From JBKEDG01 sp047973085 (GTDB taxonomy: Bacteria > Bacillota_I > Bacilli_A > JBKEDG01), in the NCBI GenBank assembly GCA_047973085.1, contig JBKEBI010000035.1, positions 1 through 38,084 of the forward strand: 38,084 bases of DNA, in the 5' to 3' direction. Positions 15,384 to 24,469 of the stretch are shown here, one piece after another. The position numbers were made by a program, and so were the translations under genes. The stretch's first letter is position 1; every line of letters begins with the position of its first letter. The notes under the pieces are model-generated. The model was not told where the DNA came from, searched no databases, and worked only from the letters and a program-made list of their open reading frames with translations.

Positions 15384-16898
15384 GTGAAAATCAGACCAGA
15401 AGAAATAAGTTCTGTAATTAAAAGCAGAATAAAAAATTATGAATCACAACTTAAGCAAGATGATGTAGGTACTGTAATCCAAGTTGGAGATGGTATTGCA
15501 CTTGTTTATGGTGTAGAGCAATGTATGGCAAATGAACTTTTAGAATTTCCGGGAGAAATTTTTGGTATTGCACTGAATCTAGAAGAAGATCATGTTGGAG
15601 CTGTACTTATGGGAGATTCTTCACATATTCGTGAAGGAGATGAAGTTAAAAGAACTGGAAAAATCATAGAGGTTCCTGTAGGTAGTGCAATGCTTGGAAG
15701 AGTAGTTAATGCCTTAGGTATGCCAATTGATGGCAAAGGTGTTATCAACACAACTGAGACTATGCCAATTGAAAAAGTTGCTTCAGGTGTTATGAGTAGA
15801 GAGAGTGTTTCAGTTGCTCTTCAAACAGGGATTAAGGCGATTGATAGTATGATTCCTATTGGAAGAGGGCAACGTGAATTAATAATTGGAGATAGACAAA
15901 CGGGAAAAACTGCAATTGCTATTGATACGATTATGAATCAAAAAGATACTGATGTGCTGTGTGTATATGTAGCTATTGGACAAAAAAATTCTACTGTAGC
16001 ACAAATTGTAGAAAAGCTAAAAGCTGCTGGAGCAATGGACTATACTGTTGTAGTTTCAGCATCTGCAAGTGAACTTGCTCCATTACAGTATATTTCACCA
16101 TATTCAGGATGTGCTATTGCTGAAAAATTTATGGATGAAGGAAAAGATGTATTAATAATTTATGATGATTTAAGTAAACATGCAGTTGCATATAGAACTT
16201 TATCATTATTACTTAGAAGACCACCAGGACGCGAAGCGTATCCAGGAGATGTTTTCTATCTACATTCGCGCTTACTTGAGAGAAGTGCTCGTTTAAATGA
16301 AAAACATGGGGGAGGAAGTATTACAGCTCTTCCAATAATTGAAACACTAGCTGGAGATTTAAGTGCGTATATTCCAACTAATGTTATCTCAATTACAGAT
16401 GGACAAATTTTCTTAATGACACAACTATTTAACTCAGGACAACGCCCTGCAGTGGATGCTGGACTTTCAGTTTCTCGTGTAGGTAGTTCTGCACAAATAA
16501 AAGCAATGAAACAAGTGAGTGGATCACTAAAACTTGAACTTGCACAATTTAGAGAATTAGAATCATTTTCACAATTTGGTAGTGATATAGATCCAGCTAC
16601 TAAAGAAGTTTTAGATCATGGTAAGCGTGTTCTTGAAATTTTAAAGCAAGATCAATATGAACCAATGAATGTAATTGATCAAGTTATTGTTTTATTTGCA
16701 GTAAAAGAAAAATTTATTAAAGATATTCCAATAGAAAAAATAAAGGAATATGAAGCTGAATTAGTAGAGTATTATAATACAGTTTGTATTAATACAAAGA
16801 AAAATTTAGAAGCAACTCAAGCAATTAGTGATGAATTAGAAGAGACTATGAAGCAAGAGATGGAGACATTTACTGCACAATTTGTCTCACAATTATAG
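15384..16898 (+). CDS. atpA: ATP synthase F1 subunit alpha
   Basis: Non-catalytic nucleotide-binding subunit of the F1 head. 504 residues, standard length. It opens with the alpha N-terminus (IRPEEISSVIKSRI, 2-15). The P-loop is GDRQTGKTA (about 169-177), the Walker B region VLIIYDDLSKHAVAYR (about 252-267), and the signature PAVDAGLSVSRVGSSAQ (about 358-374). The start is GTG, preceded by GGGGTTGA. It follows atpH after 16 bases. Confidence 0.97.
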   Translation: MKIRPEEISSVIKSRIKNYESQLKQDDVGTVIQVGDGIALVYGVEQCMANELLEFPGEIFGIALNLEEDHVGAVLMGDSSHIREGDEVKRTGKIIEVPVGSAMLGRVVNALGMPIDGKGVINTTETMPIEKVASGVMSRESVSVALQTGIKAIDSMIPIGRGQRELIIGDRQTGKTAIAIDTIMNQKDTDVLCVYVAIGQKNSTVAQIVEKLKAAGAMDYTVVVSASASELAPLQYISPYSGCAIAEKFMDEGKDVLIIYDDLSKHAVAYRTLSLLLRRPPGREAYPGDVFYLHSRLLERSARLNEKHGGGSITALPIIETLAGDLSAYIPTNVISITDGQIFLMTQLFNSGQRPAVDAGLSVSRVGSSAQIKAMKQVSGSLKLELAQFRELESFSQFGSDIDPATKEVLDHGKRVLEILKQDQYEPMNVIDQVIVLFAVKEKFIKDIPIEKIKEYEAELVEYYNTVCINTKKNLEATQAISDELEETMKQEMETFTAQFVSQL

Positions 16899-16908
16899 GA
16901 GGTAGTTT

Positions 16909-17727
16909 ATGCCTTCATTATTAGATACAAATAATCGTATAAAATCAGTAGAATCAACATTAAAAATTACAAGTGCTATGAAACTTGTAGCGACTGCTAA
17001 ACTTAGAGGTGCAAGAAAAGCGTATGAGGATAGTAGAGAGTATGCTATGGGAGTTAATAAAATTATTGACTCTGTTAAACAATGTTTAGAAGCTGAATTT
17101 TATATGGAAAAAAGAACAACTGGAAAAGATTTATATGTTGTAATTGGTAGTGAAATTGGTTTATGTGGTGGATATAATACAAATATGTTTAAGTTACTTG
17201 AAGATAAAACGGATGCATTATTTGTAACGCTTGGGAAAAAAGCTGTTTCATTCTTTGAACATAGAAGTCAGTATGAAGTAATTTACTCTAAAGTGGAAAT
17301 TTCTGATCATCCAGATTTAAAAAAAACACATGAGCTTGGAAATATATTACTAGATATGTATAATAATGAAGAGATTAAATCTTTAAATATTATTTATACA
17401 AAATATGTTAATTCAGTAACTTTTGAACCTAGTATTATGAAAGTTTTCCCACTAAAAGAGTTTGAAAAGTCAGAAATTATAGATTTTGAGCCTAGTAGCT
17501 CAGAAATACTAAGGGTTGGATTACCAAGATATGTAGATGCATTAATTTACGTTTCAATGAAAGAATCACTAGTTAGTGAGTATGCAAGTAGAAGGCTTGC
17601 AATGGAGAATGCAACAGATAATGCTAGCGAATTAATTGACAATCTACTTATAGCAAGAAATCGTGCAAGACAGTCTGCAATTACACAGGAAATTTCTGAA
17701 ATTGTTGCTGGAGCCGAAGCTTTATAA
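16909..17727 (+). CDS. atpG: ATP synthase F1 subunit gamma
   Basis: Central rotor shaft. 272 residues, slightly shorter than the usual 285-290. The N-terminal helix has the conserved NRIKSVESTLKITSAMKLVA (8-27) and the C-terminal helix has ENATDNASELIDNLL and RQSAITQEISEIVAGAEAL. The middle Rossmann-like part (about 70-200) is poorly conserved, as is normal. AGGAGGTAG precedes the ATG. Confidence 0.95.
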   Translation: MPSLLDTNNRIKSVESTLKITSAMKLVATAKLRGARKAYEDSREYAMGVNKIIDSVKQCLEAEFYMEKRTTGKDLYVVIGSEIGLCGGYNTNMFKLLEDKTDALFVTLGKKAVSFFEHRSQYEVIYSKVEISDHPDLKKTHELGNILLDMYNNEEIKSLNIIYTKYVNSVTFEPSIMKVFPLKEFEKSEIIDFEPSSSEILRVGLPRYVDALIYVSMKESLVSEYASRRLAMENATDNASELIDNLLIARNRARQSAITQEISEIVAGAEAL

Positions 17728-17742
17728 GGAGGCTTTTTATAA

Positions 17743-19134
17743 ATGGAAAAAAATATTGGTAAAGTTATACAAATAATGGGTCCTGTATTAGATATTAAAT
17801 TTGATACAGAATTACCAGAAATAAACAATGCTATAGAAGTAACAAATGAAGATAAAGTATTAGTACTTGAAGTAGCTCAACACATCGGTAATGATGTTGT
17901 ACGTTGTATTGCTATGGAAACTACTGATGGTTTTAGGAGAGGAATGGAAGCTGTTGATACAAGAGAAGCGATTACTGTTCCTGTTGGAAATGAAGTACTT
18001 GGAAGAATGTTTAATGTTCTTGGAGAAGTAATTGATGAACTTCCGTTTGATAAGGATAAAGTAGAACGTCATCCAATTCATCGCCAACCACCTAGTTTTG
18101 AAGAACAAAATACGCAAGCAGAAATTTTAGAAACAGGTATTAAAGTAATTGACTTAATGTGTCCATATGCAAAAGGTGGGAAAATTGGTTTATTTGGTGG
18201 TGCAGGTGTAGGTAAAACTGTAATCATTCAAGAATTAATTGCAAATATTGCCAAAGAGCATGGAGGACTTTCAGTTTTTGCAGGTGTAGGTGAGCGTACT
18301 CGTGAAGGAAACGATTTATATTACGAAATGAAAGATAGTGGAGTTTTAGATAAGACAGCACTTGTATTTGGACAAATGAATGAACCACCTGGTGCTCGTA
18401 TGCGTGTTGCACTTTCAGGACTTACAATGGCTGAGTCGTTTAGAGATCAATCAGGACAAGATGTACTACTATTTGTTGATAATATCTTTAGATATACACA
18501 GGCAGGGAGTGAGGTAAGTGCACTTCTTGGAAGAATGCCATCAGCAGTTGGGTATCAACCGACACTTGCTACTGAAATGGGACAGCTTCAAGAACGTATT
18601 ACTTCTACAAAAAGTGGTTCAATCACATCAGTTCAAGCTGTATATGTACCAGCAGATGATTTAACAGATCCAGCTCCTGCTACAACATTTACACACTTAG
18701 ATGCTGTAACAGTACTTGATCGTGGGATAGCATCACTGGGATTATATCCTGCAGTTGATCCACTTGCATCAAATTCAAGAATACTTGATCCTAAAGTTGT
18801 AGGAGACGATCACTACTATGTTGCACGTTCAGTTCAACAAATATTACAAAGATTTAAAGAATTACAAGATATTATTGCAATCCTTGGAATGGATGAGTTA
18901 AGTGAGGAAGATAAGTTAATAGTTTCTCGTGCGCGTAAAGTACGTAACTTTTTATCACAAAATTTCCATGTTGCTGAACAATTTACTGGAACTATGGGAC
19001 AATATGTTCCTCTTAAAGATACAATTGAAGGATTTAAGGAAATTATTGAAGGTAAGCATGATGATTTACCTGAACAAGCATTTTTATATATTGGTACAAT
19101 AGATGAGGCTGTAGCTAAAGCTAAAAGAATGTAG
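17743..19134 (+). CDS. atpD: ATP synthase F1 subunit beta
   Basis: Catalytic subunit. 463 residues. The P-loop is GGAGVGKTV (about 151-159), followed by GERTREGNDLY with the catalytic Glu (about 183-193), Walker B DVLLFVDNIFR (about 241-251), PSAVGYQPTLATEMG, and the DELSEED loop (about 386-392) that contacts gamma and epsilon. AAGGAGG lies upstream. All catalytic positions are intact. Confidence 0.98.
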   Translation: MEKNIGKVIQIMGPVLDIKFDTELPEINNAIEVTNEDKVLVLEVAQHIGNDVVRCIAMETTDGFRRGMEAVDTREAITVPVGNEVLGRMFNVLGEVIDELPFDKDKVERHPIHRQPPSFEEQNTQAEILETGIKVIDLMCPYAKGGKIGLFGGAGVGKTVIIQELIANIAKEHGGLSVFAGVGERTREGNDLYYEMKDSGVLDKTALVFGQMNEPPGARMRVALSGLTMAESFRDQSGQDVLLFVDNIFRYTQAGSEVSALLGRMPSAVGYQPTLATEMGQLQERITSTKSGSITSVQAVYVPADDLTDPAPATTFTHLDAVTVLDRGIASLGLYPAVDPLASNSRILDPKVVGDDHYYVARSVQQILQRFKELQDIIAILGMDELSEEDKLIVSRARKVRNFLSQNFHVAEQFTGTMGQYVPLKDTIEGFKEIIEGKHDDLPEQAFLYIGTIDEAVAKAKRM

Positions 19135-19145
19135 AAGGTGATATT

Positions 19146-19490
19146 ATGAGTTTAAAATTAAAAATAATTACACCAGATATAATTCAAGTAAATGAGGAAA
19201 CTTCTGAAGTAATGATAGGCGGATATGAAGGGCATTTTACAATTTTTAGTGATCATACTCCATTTGTATCACGTTTAAAAATATCGACTGGATATTATGT
19301 TAAAAATAATAACCTTTATGGATTTACTATTAAAGGTGGATTTTGTTCAGTAGATAATAATGAAGTACTAGTTATAACTTCTTCGTATGTGGAAGAGAAG
19401 ATTAATAAAAGAACCGATGTTTATGATAAAACTCTAGAACTAGCTAATATGGAAAGAGAAGAAGTAGGTAAGTACTTTGATAGAGTTTAA
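19146..19490 (+). CDS. atpC: ATP synthase F1 subunit epsilon, short C-terminus
   Basis: Links gamma to the c-ring. 114 residues. The N-terminal beta sandwich is complete (LKIITPDIIQVNEE at 4-17, GGYEGHFTIFSDHTPF at about 26-41, IKGGFCSVDNNEVLVITSS). Only about 30 residues of helix follow (EEKINKRTDVYD to YFDRV), against about 45-50 in the usual 130-140-residue protein. The second C-terminal helix is missing or cut short, and this is the part that inserts into F1 and inhibits ATP hydrolysis in many bacteria. The open end overlaps the next gene by 14 bases, so the shortness is unlikely to be a sequencing artefact, though a frameshift was not excluded. Confidence 0.93.
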   Translation: MSLKLKIITPDIIQVNEETSEVMIGGYEGHFTIFSDHTPFVSRLKISTGYYVKNNNLYGFTIKGGFCSVDNNEVLVITSSYVEEKINKRTDVYDKTLELANMEREEVGKYFDRV

Positions 19491-19686
19491 TTTTATTGAT
19501 TCAATGGTCTTAGTTTTGATAACAGCTATTTGTCTATACTCTTTAGATGCGGTTGAATTTAAAAAGTTTTTGAAAATTAATCGCTCAAGACAGGCATTTG
19601 TGTTTTATATGCTAATTTCACTTGCATTAACTGCGCTTGTGTTTACATTTTATATTTATTTGAAACAAGTTATGTTTAGCTTTTAA
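19477..19686 (+). CDS. DUF1146/YwzB-like small membrane protein
   Basis: 69 residues with two membrane helices (about 8-24 and 41-64) separated by a basic segment, EFKKFLKINRSRQ, which is the most conserved part of the DUF1146 (YwzB) family. In B. subtilis ywzB also lies directly after atpC. Function is unknown. The start is TTG inside the end of atpC; no strong ribosome site is visible, so translation is probably coupled. ATG 19504 is the alternative start. Confidence 0.7.
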   Translation: MIEFNFIDSMVLVLITAICLYSLDAVEFKKFLKINRSRQAFVFYMLISLALTALVFTFYIYLKQVMFSF

Positions 19687-19698
19687 TGGGGGAATATG

Positions 19699-20532
19699 AT
19701 GGTAAAGTCATTTAAAATTTCAGAAAATATAAAAAATGAAATGATAAAAAGATATCATGAATTTTCATCACCTCCTCCTAAGTATGCTTCTCATGCTTTT
19801 AAACTTAGCTATTTCAGTATTGTTATATATGATAGTTTAAAAGTAGTGTTTAGCGGAGATTTTTCAAATGAAGAAGTAGATCAATGGATTAGTAAAACTT
19901 CATATTATACAACAAATTTAATTGGAAGTGATGAAGTTGGTACAGGAGACTTTTTTGGCCCAATAATTGTATGTGCAGCATATATTAGTGAAGATGATTT
20001 AGAAAGACTTAAGCAGTTAAATATCATTGATTCAAAAAATCTTAGTGATGAAAAAATTATGGAGCTTGCTAAAAATATTATTACTTTCATTAAATATAAA
20101 ACCGTAGAGTGTGATAATAAAAGGTATAATGATTTATATAGTAAAGGTTATAATATTAAACAAATTTTGGCTATTATGCATAAAAAAGCTATTGATAGTT
20201 TTGGAGAAAATGGTAGTGTGGTAATTGATCAGTTTGTCTCTAAATCTGTGTTTGAAAAATATGTTAATTCTAAAGTTAATTATATTTTTGAAACTAAAGG
20301 TGAGAGTAAATACTTAGCTATTGCTACAGCATCAATAATAGCTAGAGCATTATTTATCAAAAGAATGGATGAAATTGCAAAAAAATTAGGTGAGTTAAAA
20401 ATAATTTATGGAGCAGGTGTTGAATGTGATAGATTCGCACAAAAGCTTTTTAAAAAGCATGGATATAACCTAGAAAATTACATAAAAAAGAATTTTAAAA
20501 ATTACGATAGGATAAAGGAGAATATAAAATGA
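19699..20532 (+). CDS. rnhC: ribonuclease HIII
   Basis: Cleaves the RNA strand of RNA-DNA hybrids. 277 residues from the second of two tandem ATGs, which is better placed after GGGGG (six bases) than ATG 19696. The N-terminal 75 residues form the TBP-like domain that sets RNase HIII apart from HII. The catalytic domain opens with IGSDEVGTGDFFGP (about 75-88), with the D-E-G-x-G-D-x-F-G-P pattern of HIII, followed by IDSKNLSD and the late DQF and TKGESKYLAIATASIIAR (about 199-216). Its TGA overlaps the ferritin ATG. In B. subtilis rnhC precedes zapA-yshB-polX-mutSB; here ferritin takes the place of zapA, and polX is absent. Confidence 0.94.
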   Translation: MVKSFKISENIKNEMIKRYHEFSSPPPKYASHAFKLSYFSIVIYDSLKVVFSGDFSNEEVDQWISKTSYYTTNLIGSDEVGTGDFFGPIIVCAAYISEDDLERLKQLNIIDSKNLSDEKIMELAKNIITFIKYKTVECDNKRYNDLYSKGYNIKQILAIMHKKAIDSFGENGSVVIDQFVSKSVFEKYVNSKVNYIFETKGESKYLAIATASIIARALFIKRMDEIAKKLGELKIIYGAGVECDRFAQKLFKKHGYNLENYIKKNFKNYDRIKENIK

Positions 20533-21038
20533 TTTCTAATGAGAAAGTATTAAAATTATTGAACGATCAAATGAACTTTGAGTTCTATAGTGCTCATATT
20601 TATTTAGGTATGGCAAGTTATTGTTCAGAGCAGGGACTTGATGGATTTGAAAATTGGTTCAAAGTCCAATATCAAGAAGAAGTTGCACATGCTATGAAGT
20701 TTTTTGATTTTATCAATTCAAAAGGTGGAAAAGCAATCATTGCAAACTTTGGCGAAGTAGAGAATAGCTTTGATTCTATTCTTGATGCTTTAAAATCAGC
20801 ACTGCATCATGAAGAAGAAGTAACTGCAAGAATTAATTCAATTGCAAAAGTTGCTCTTGAAAATGCAGATTTAACATCATTTTCGTTCCTTCAATGGTTT
20901 ATTGATGAGCAAATAGAAGAAGAAGAGTCAGTGACGAAAATCATTACTGATGTTGAACGTGTTGGAGGAGAAGGACTTTATTTAATTGATAAAGAACTTG
21001 CTGCTAGAGTGTTTACTCCAATTTCAGAAGGTGAATAA
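20529..21038 (+). CDS. ftn: non-heme ferritin
   Basis: Oxidises and stores iron inside a 24-subunit shell. 169 residues in four helices plus a short fifth, the FtnA type. Ferroxidase residues are visible as Glu17 (NFEFYSAHIYL), Glu50 and His53 (QEEVAHAMKFFDF), Glu94 (HHEEEVT) and Gln127 (DEQIEEE). No Met heme ligand of bacterioferritin type is at the expected place. The ribosome site AAAGGAG lies within the end of rnhC and the ATG overlaps its stop. A strong terminator follows. Its insertion in a DNA-repair cluster is unusual; no iron-box is seen directly upstream, so expression seems tied to rnhC. Confidence 0.95.
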   Translation: MISNEKVLKLLNDQMNFEFYSAHIYLGMASYCSEQGLDGFENWFKVQYQEEVAHAMKFFDFINSKGGKAIIANFGEVENSFDSILDALKSALHHEEEVTARINSIAKVALENADLTSFSFLQWFIDEQIEEEESVTKIITDVERVGGEGLYLIDKELAARVFTPISEGE

Positions 21039-21043
21039 TTAGT

Positions 21044-21073
21044 AGGATTTAAATTTTATTTAAATCCTTTTTT
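21044..21073 (+). terminator. terminator after ftn
   Basis: AGGATTTAAAT (21044-21054) and ATTTAAATCCT (21058-21068) form an 11-pair stem with a three-base loop, then six T. Confidence 0.9.
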
Positions 21074-21092
21074 ATGTAATTTTTAAAAAATA

Positions 21093-21101
21093 TGTTATAA
21101 T
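21093..21101 (+). promoter_or_regulatory. extended -10 promoter of the cvpA-like gene and mutS2
   Basis: TGTTATAAT 25 bases before the start at 21127; no clear -35; AAGGAGG precedes the start. Confidence 0.55.
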
Positions 21102-21126
21102 ATTATAGTAATTTAAGGAGGTTTTT

Positions 21127-21795
21127 ATGATATTTAATCTAGGTTTCTTATTAGGTATTATTCTTTATTCAATATATAGTTATTTTAAGGGTACATCAAA
21201 AATGATACTACATTTTTTTGTTTCAATTATTTCACTAATTATTGCAGTAGTATTAAATGATATAGTAGCAAGCTTATTATCAAAATATGTTAGTTTTTTA
21301 GATTTAGATACATCAATGGATATTATTTTAGGTTCAGAATATGTTTATTATAAAACAATTGCATTCTTATTAGTTTACTTACCATTTTCAATTATAATTA
21401 GTATTATTTTAGGTAAGTTCTACAAAAATGATAGATTTGAATTTGACTCAAAATTAGCTAAATTTAATATTGGTGTGTTTGTAGGGTTGTTCCAAATGAT
21501 AATTCTTTTATCAATTGCTCTATCTACACCATATGCTATAGATTATTCAAATAAATTATCAACATCAGTTTCAAATACTGTTGGAGTTGGAACCTTAATG
21601 AACAAAATTAGTTATGATTATACTGAATATAATCAAATTTTAAGTGATAATCCAAATCTACCTGCTGATGAAATAAATATAATTGTTTTTGAAGAGATGA
21701 TTAATGATAATTATACTAGTAAGAAAAAATTAAAAAATGTTTTAAAAGATTCATATTGGTATAATGACGAAATTGATGAATGGTTAAGTGAATAA
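21127..21795 (+). CDS. CvpA-like membrane protein
   Basis: 222 residues. Four membrane helices lie at about 3-18, 28-50, 76-97 and 117-139, with a polar C-terminal tail of about 75 residues. The pattern GIILYSIYSYFKGTSKMI (about 10-27), a helix and a G-x-x-x-G region after it, fits the CvpA family. In B. subtilis the CvpA-family gene yshB lies just before polX-mutSB, and here the gene lies just before mutS2, which supports the call more than the weak sequence likeness. Its role is unknown (the E. coli member is needed for colicin V production). Confidence 0.65.
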   Translation: MIFNLGFLLGIILYSIYSYFKGTSKMILHFFVSIISLIIAVVLNDIVASLLSKYVSFLDLDTSMDIILGSEYVYYKTIAFLLVYLPFSIIISIILGKFYKNDRFEFDSKLAKFNIGVFVGLFQMIILLSIALSTPYAIDYSNKLSTSVSNTVGVGTLMNKISYDYTEYNQILSDNPNLPADEINIIVFEEMINDNYTSKKKLKNVLKDSYWYNDEIDEWLSE

Positions 21796-21817
21796 AATAT
21801 GCTTTAGCATATTTTTT
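21794..21817 (+). terminator. terminator or attenuator between the cvpA-like gene and mutS2
   Basis: AAATATGC (21795-21802) and GCATATTT (21807-21814) with loop TTTA, then T. No promoter is seen before mutS2, so this may reduce readthrough into it rather than block it. Confidence 0.65.
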
Positions 21818-21836
21818 ATTATTGTGAGGTGACAAT

Positions 21837-24134
21837 ATGGATAGAAAATATACTTATGATATATTAGAATTTAATAAAGTTTTAGAGCTTGTAAGTAAAG
21901 AGGCACAGACTAGTTTAGCAAAAGAAGCAATTCTTAATTTAGAAGCTAGAGATGAGATTTCAACTGTGAACAGACTTTTAGATATTACCGATGAAGCTTA
22001 TAGAATTCTTACTTATAGTGATACTATATTTTTTTCTGGAAAGATTGATATTAATACATATTTAAATCATGTAGAAAAGGATGGTTTTTTACAAGAAACT
22101 GATTTTATAGATATTTATAATCATATTTTTGTGGTAAAAAAACTTGCTAAATTTGAAAAAGAATTAGAAATTGATAATATTAACTATTTCAAATCACTGA
22201 TAACTAAACTTACAATGCTTGAGGAACTAGAAGAAGAACTTTCTAGATGTATTGATATTGAAGGTAAGATTCGCGATAGCGCAAGTTTTGAAATAAGGAA
22301 GCTACGAAAATCAATTTTAAGTAAGGAAAATGAGGTAAAAAATAAAATTAATCAAATTATGGCAAGTAAAAAATCAATGCTTAGTGAACATATTGTTACA
22401 ATTAGAAACAATAGACAAGTACTTGCTGTTAAATCAGAATATAAGCATGTATTTGGAGGACTTATTCATGATGAAAGTATTAGTGGACAAACTGTGTACA
22501 TAGAACCAGATGTATGTGTTAGTTTAAATAATAGTGTAGTAGAACTTAAAAGTAAGTTAAATAATGAAATAGAAAAAATTCTTCGTTATTTATCTAGTTA
22601 TGTAAAAAATAGAGTTAGTGAAATACGCACTAACTTGTATGTTATTAAGGAAATAGATTTAATGTTTGCTAAAGCAAAATATGCTAGAAAAATAGATGGA
22701 TATAGAATAAAAATTGATGATGAAAAAGGTGTTAATTTAGTTGGAGCAAGACATCCTTTAATCGATAAAAGTGAAGTAGTATCCAACGATATTATTTTCA
22801 ATGAAGATATCATGGTTATTACAGGAGCAAATACTGGAGGAAAAACTATTACTTTAAAGACTGTTGGTCTTTTTGCACTAATGAATCAGGTTGGGTTTTT
22901 TATAAGTTGTAGTATGGAAAGTAGTATTCCAATTTTTGACAAAGTCTTTACTCAAATGGGAGATAATCAATCACTTGAAAATAATTTAAGTACATTTTCT
23001 TCACATATTTTAGACTTAAAGTTTATTATTGAAAATGCTACAAGTAAATCTCTTGTACTACTAGATGAAGTTGGGAATGGAACAAACCCAAATGAAGGGA
23101 GTGCTCTCGCTATTGCGATTTTAGAAGAACTTCATAAAAGAGGAAGTAGAGTTATTGCTACGACACACTATAATGAATTAAAAGAGTATGCCACTTCAAA
23201 TGATTATGTTTTGAGTGCGAGTGTTAAGTTTGATACAAAAAGGCTTACGCCTACATATAAACTTAATTTAAATAGTACAGGACTTTCGTATGCTTTAATG
23301 ATAAGTGAACGATTGGGATTAAGTAAATCCATTGTAGATAATGCTCAAGATATTTTAGAAAACAATATGGATAAAAATATGAACTTACTTGAAAAACTAA
23401 ATGCTCAAAAATTAGAGCTTGAAGAGGAAAAGAGCAAATTTGAATTAGAAAGAAAACAGTTTGAGTATAAGAAACATGAACTTGAATCAAAAGTAATTGA
23501 AATAGAACAAAGTAGCGAAAAGATTATTAAGCGTGCTAAATCTGAAGCTAATACAATTATTGATGATGCGCTAAAACAATCAGAACTAATGATTAGTACA
23601 CTTTCAAAAGAGCAAAAACATCATGAACTTTTAAAGAGTAAGCAAAAATTAGAAGAACAAAAACACAAAGAAGAAGAATTAAAAAAACTTAGTGATAAAG
23701 AAATACTTGTTGGAGATGAAGTTTTAGTACTTCCTTTTGAATCAAAAGCTACTGTAGTTAAAAAGATTAACGATAAAGAATTTGAAATCAGCATGGGAAA
23801 CATTAAGTCTGTTGTAAAAAAAGAGAATTTAATTTTTAACTATCGTAGTAAAAAAATTAAAAAGAATATTGTAACATCAAGTGTAAACAAAAGTGTAGCA
23901 ACAATACTTGATCTTAGAGGATTTAGGGTAGAGGAAGCAAAAATTGAACTAGAACAATATATGGACAAAGTAAAATTAAGTAACCTTCCATTTGTTACAA
24001 TAGTACATGGTTATGGTACAGGTGCTGTTAGAAATATGGTTATAGAATATTTAAAGTCTAGAAAATATAATTTTCGTAGTGGTGGAGCTGGAGAAGGTGG
24101 TAGTGGAGCTACTGTTGTTGAGTTTAAAAAATAG
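21837..24134 (+). CDS. mutS2: MutS2 endonuclease / ribosome-rescue ATPase
   Basis: 765 residues. The order is a MutS-like core and clamp (about 1-310), an ATPase with P-loop TGANTGGKT (about 331-339) and Walker B VLLDEVGNGTNP (about 406-417), ATTHYNELK as the switch, a long charged coiled coil (about 510-630), a KOW-like segment around VGDEVLVLP (about 624-632), and a C-terminal Smr domain (about 685-765) with LDLRGFRVEEA and VHGYGTGAVR. There is no mismatch-recognition domain, as expected for MutS2. In B. subtilis the protein suppresses homologous recombination and also splits collided ribosomes. The ribosome site is GAGGTGA. Confidence 0.96.
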   Translation: MDRKYTYDILEFNKVLELVSKEAQTSLAKEAILNLEARDEISTVNRLLDITDEAYRILTYSDTIFFSGKIDINTYLNHVEKDGFLQETDFIDIYNHIFVVKKLAKFEKELEIDNINYFKSLITKLTMLEELEEELSRCIDIEGKIRDSASFEIRKLRKSILSKENEVKNKINQIMASKKSMLSEHIVTIRNNRQVLAVKSEYKHVFGGLIHDESISGQTVYIEPDVCVSLNNSVVELKSKLNNEIEKILRYLSSYVKNRVSEIRTNLYVIKEIDLMFAKAKYARKIDGYRIKIDDEKGVNLVGARHPLIDKSEVVSNDIIFNEDIMVITGANTGGKTITLKTVGLFALMNQVGFFISCSMESSIPIFDKVFTQMGDNQSLENNLSTFSSHILDLKFIIENATSKSLVLLDEVGNGTNPNEGSALAIAILEELHKRGSRVIATTHYNELKEYATSNDYVLSASVKFDTKRLTPTYKLNLNSTGLSYALMISERLGLSKSIVDNAQDILENNMDKNMNLLEKLNAQKLELEEEKSKFELERKQFEYKKHELESKVIEIEQSSEKIIKRAKSEANTIIDDALKQSELMISTLSKEQKHHELLKSKQKLEEQKHKEEELKKLSDKEILVGDEVLVLPFESKATVVKKINDKEFEISMGNIKSVVKKENLIFNYRSKKIKKNIVTSSVNKSVATILDLRGFRVEEAKIELEQYMDKVKLSNLPFVTIVHGYGTGAVRNMVIEYLKSRKYNFRSGGAGEGGSGATVVEFKK

Positions 24135-24415
24135 AAAAGTTTATCGCTCATTTATAATATATAGTGAGGGGACTGATAACCGTACAGAATAAGTAATATA
24201 ATGTTGAACTTAGTTGTAACTATTTCACAGGCTGTTGGTAACTTAGAAATACAATTACTATATTACAATTTATATAGCAGGTAATATTACAAAAATCAAG
24301 GCCAATACTCAGAAAGTATTTTGTAAAATATGTAGAAAAATCTAAAAATGAAAATAAAAGATATTATTTATAAGTATAGAGAAAATTCTTTATACTTTTT
24401 TTCTGGGCATATACT
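24135..24415 (+). other. gene-free stretch with hairpins, ending in a terminator
   Basis: No convincing coding frame. The longest ATG frame (24201) has 27 codons and no ribosome site. A stem TTATCxCTCA/TGAGxGATAA surrounds 24141-24179, and a small AATACT/AGTATT stem lies near 24305. The stretch ends in an intrinsic terminator (24372-24402). It could be a long mutS2 3' end or a small RNA. Confidence 0.4.
24372..24402 (+). terminator. terminator downstream of mutS2
   Basis: AAGTATAGAGAA pairs with TTCTTTATACTT (one G-T pair) and is followed by seven T. It lies 240 bases after the mutS2 stop. Confidence 0.8.
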
Positions 24416-24444
24416 TTGACTCTGTTACTCTAAAGTAGTATATT
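24416..24444 (+). promoter_or_regulatory. promoter of the pirin gene
   Basis: TTGACT (24416-24421), 17-base spacer, TATATT (24439-24444), 26 bases before the chosen start. An imperfect inverted repeat, ATATACTTT / AAAGTAGTATAT, spans it and could bind a regulator. Confidence 0.65.
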
Positions 24445-24469
24445 TAGATTATAAAAGGAGATGATTATT

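Noticed and set aside
17547..17828. Long open frames antisense to the atp genes and to others such as mutS2 and clpB
   Set aside because: They are shadows of strongly conserved genes, lack ribosome sites and show no protein-like pattern.
24461..24469. First ATG of the pirin gene
   Set aside because: It touches the AGGAG itself, so the ribosome could not use it; ATG 24470 has proper spacing.
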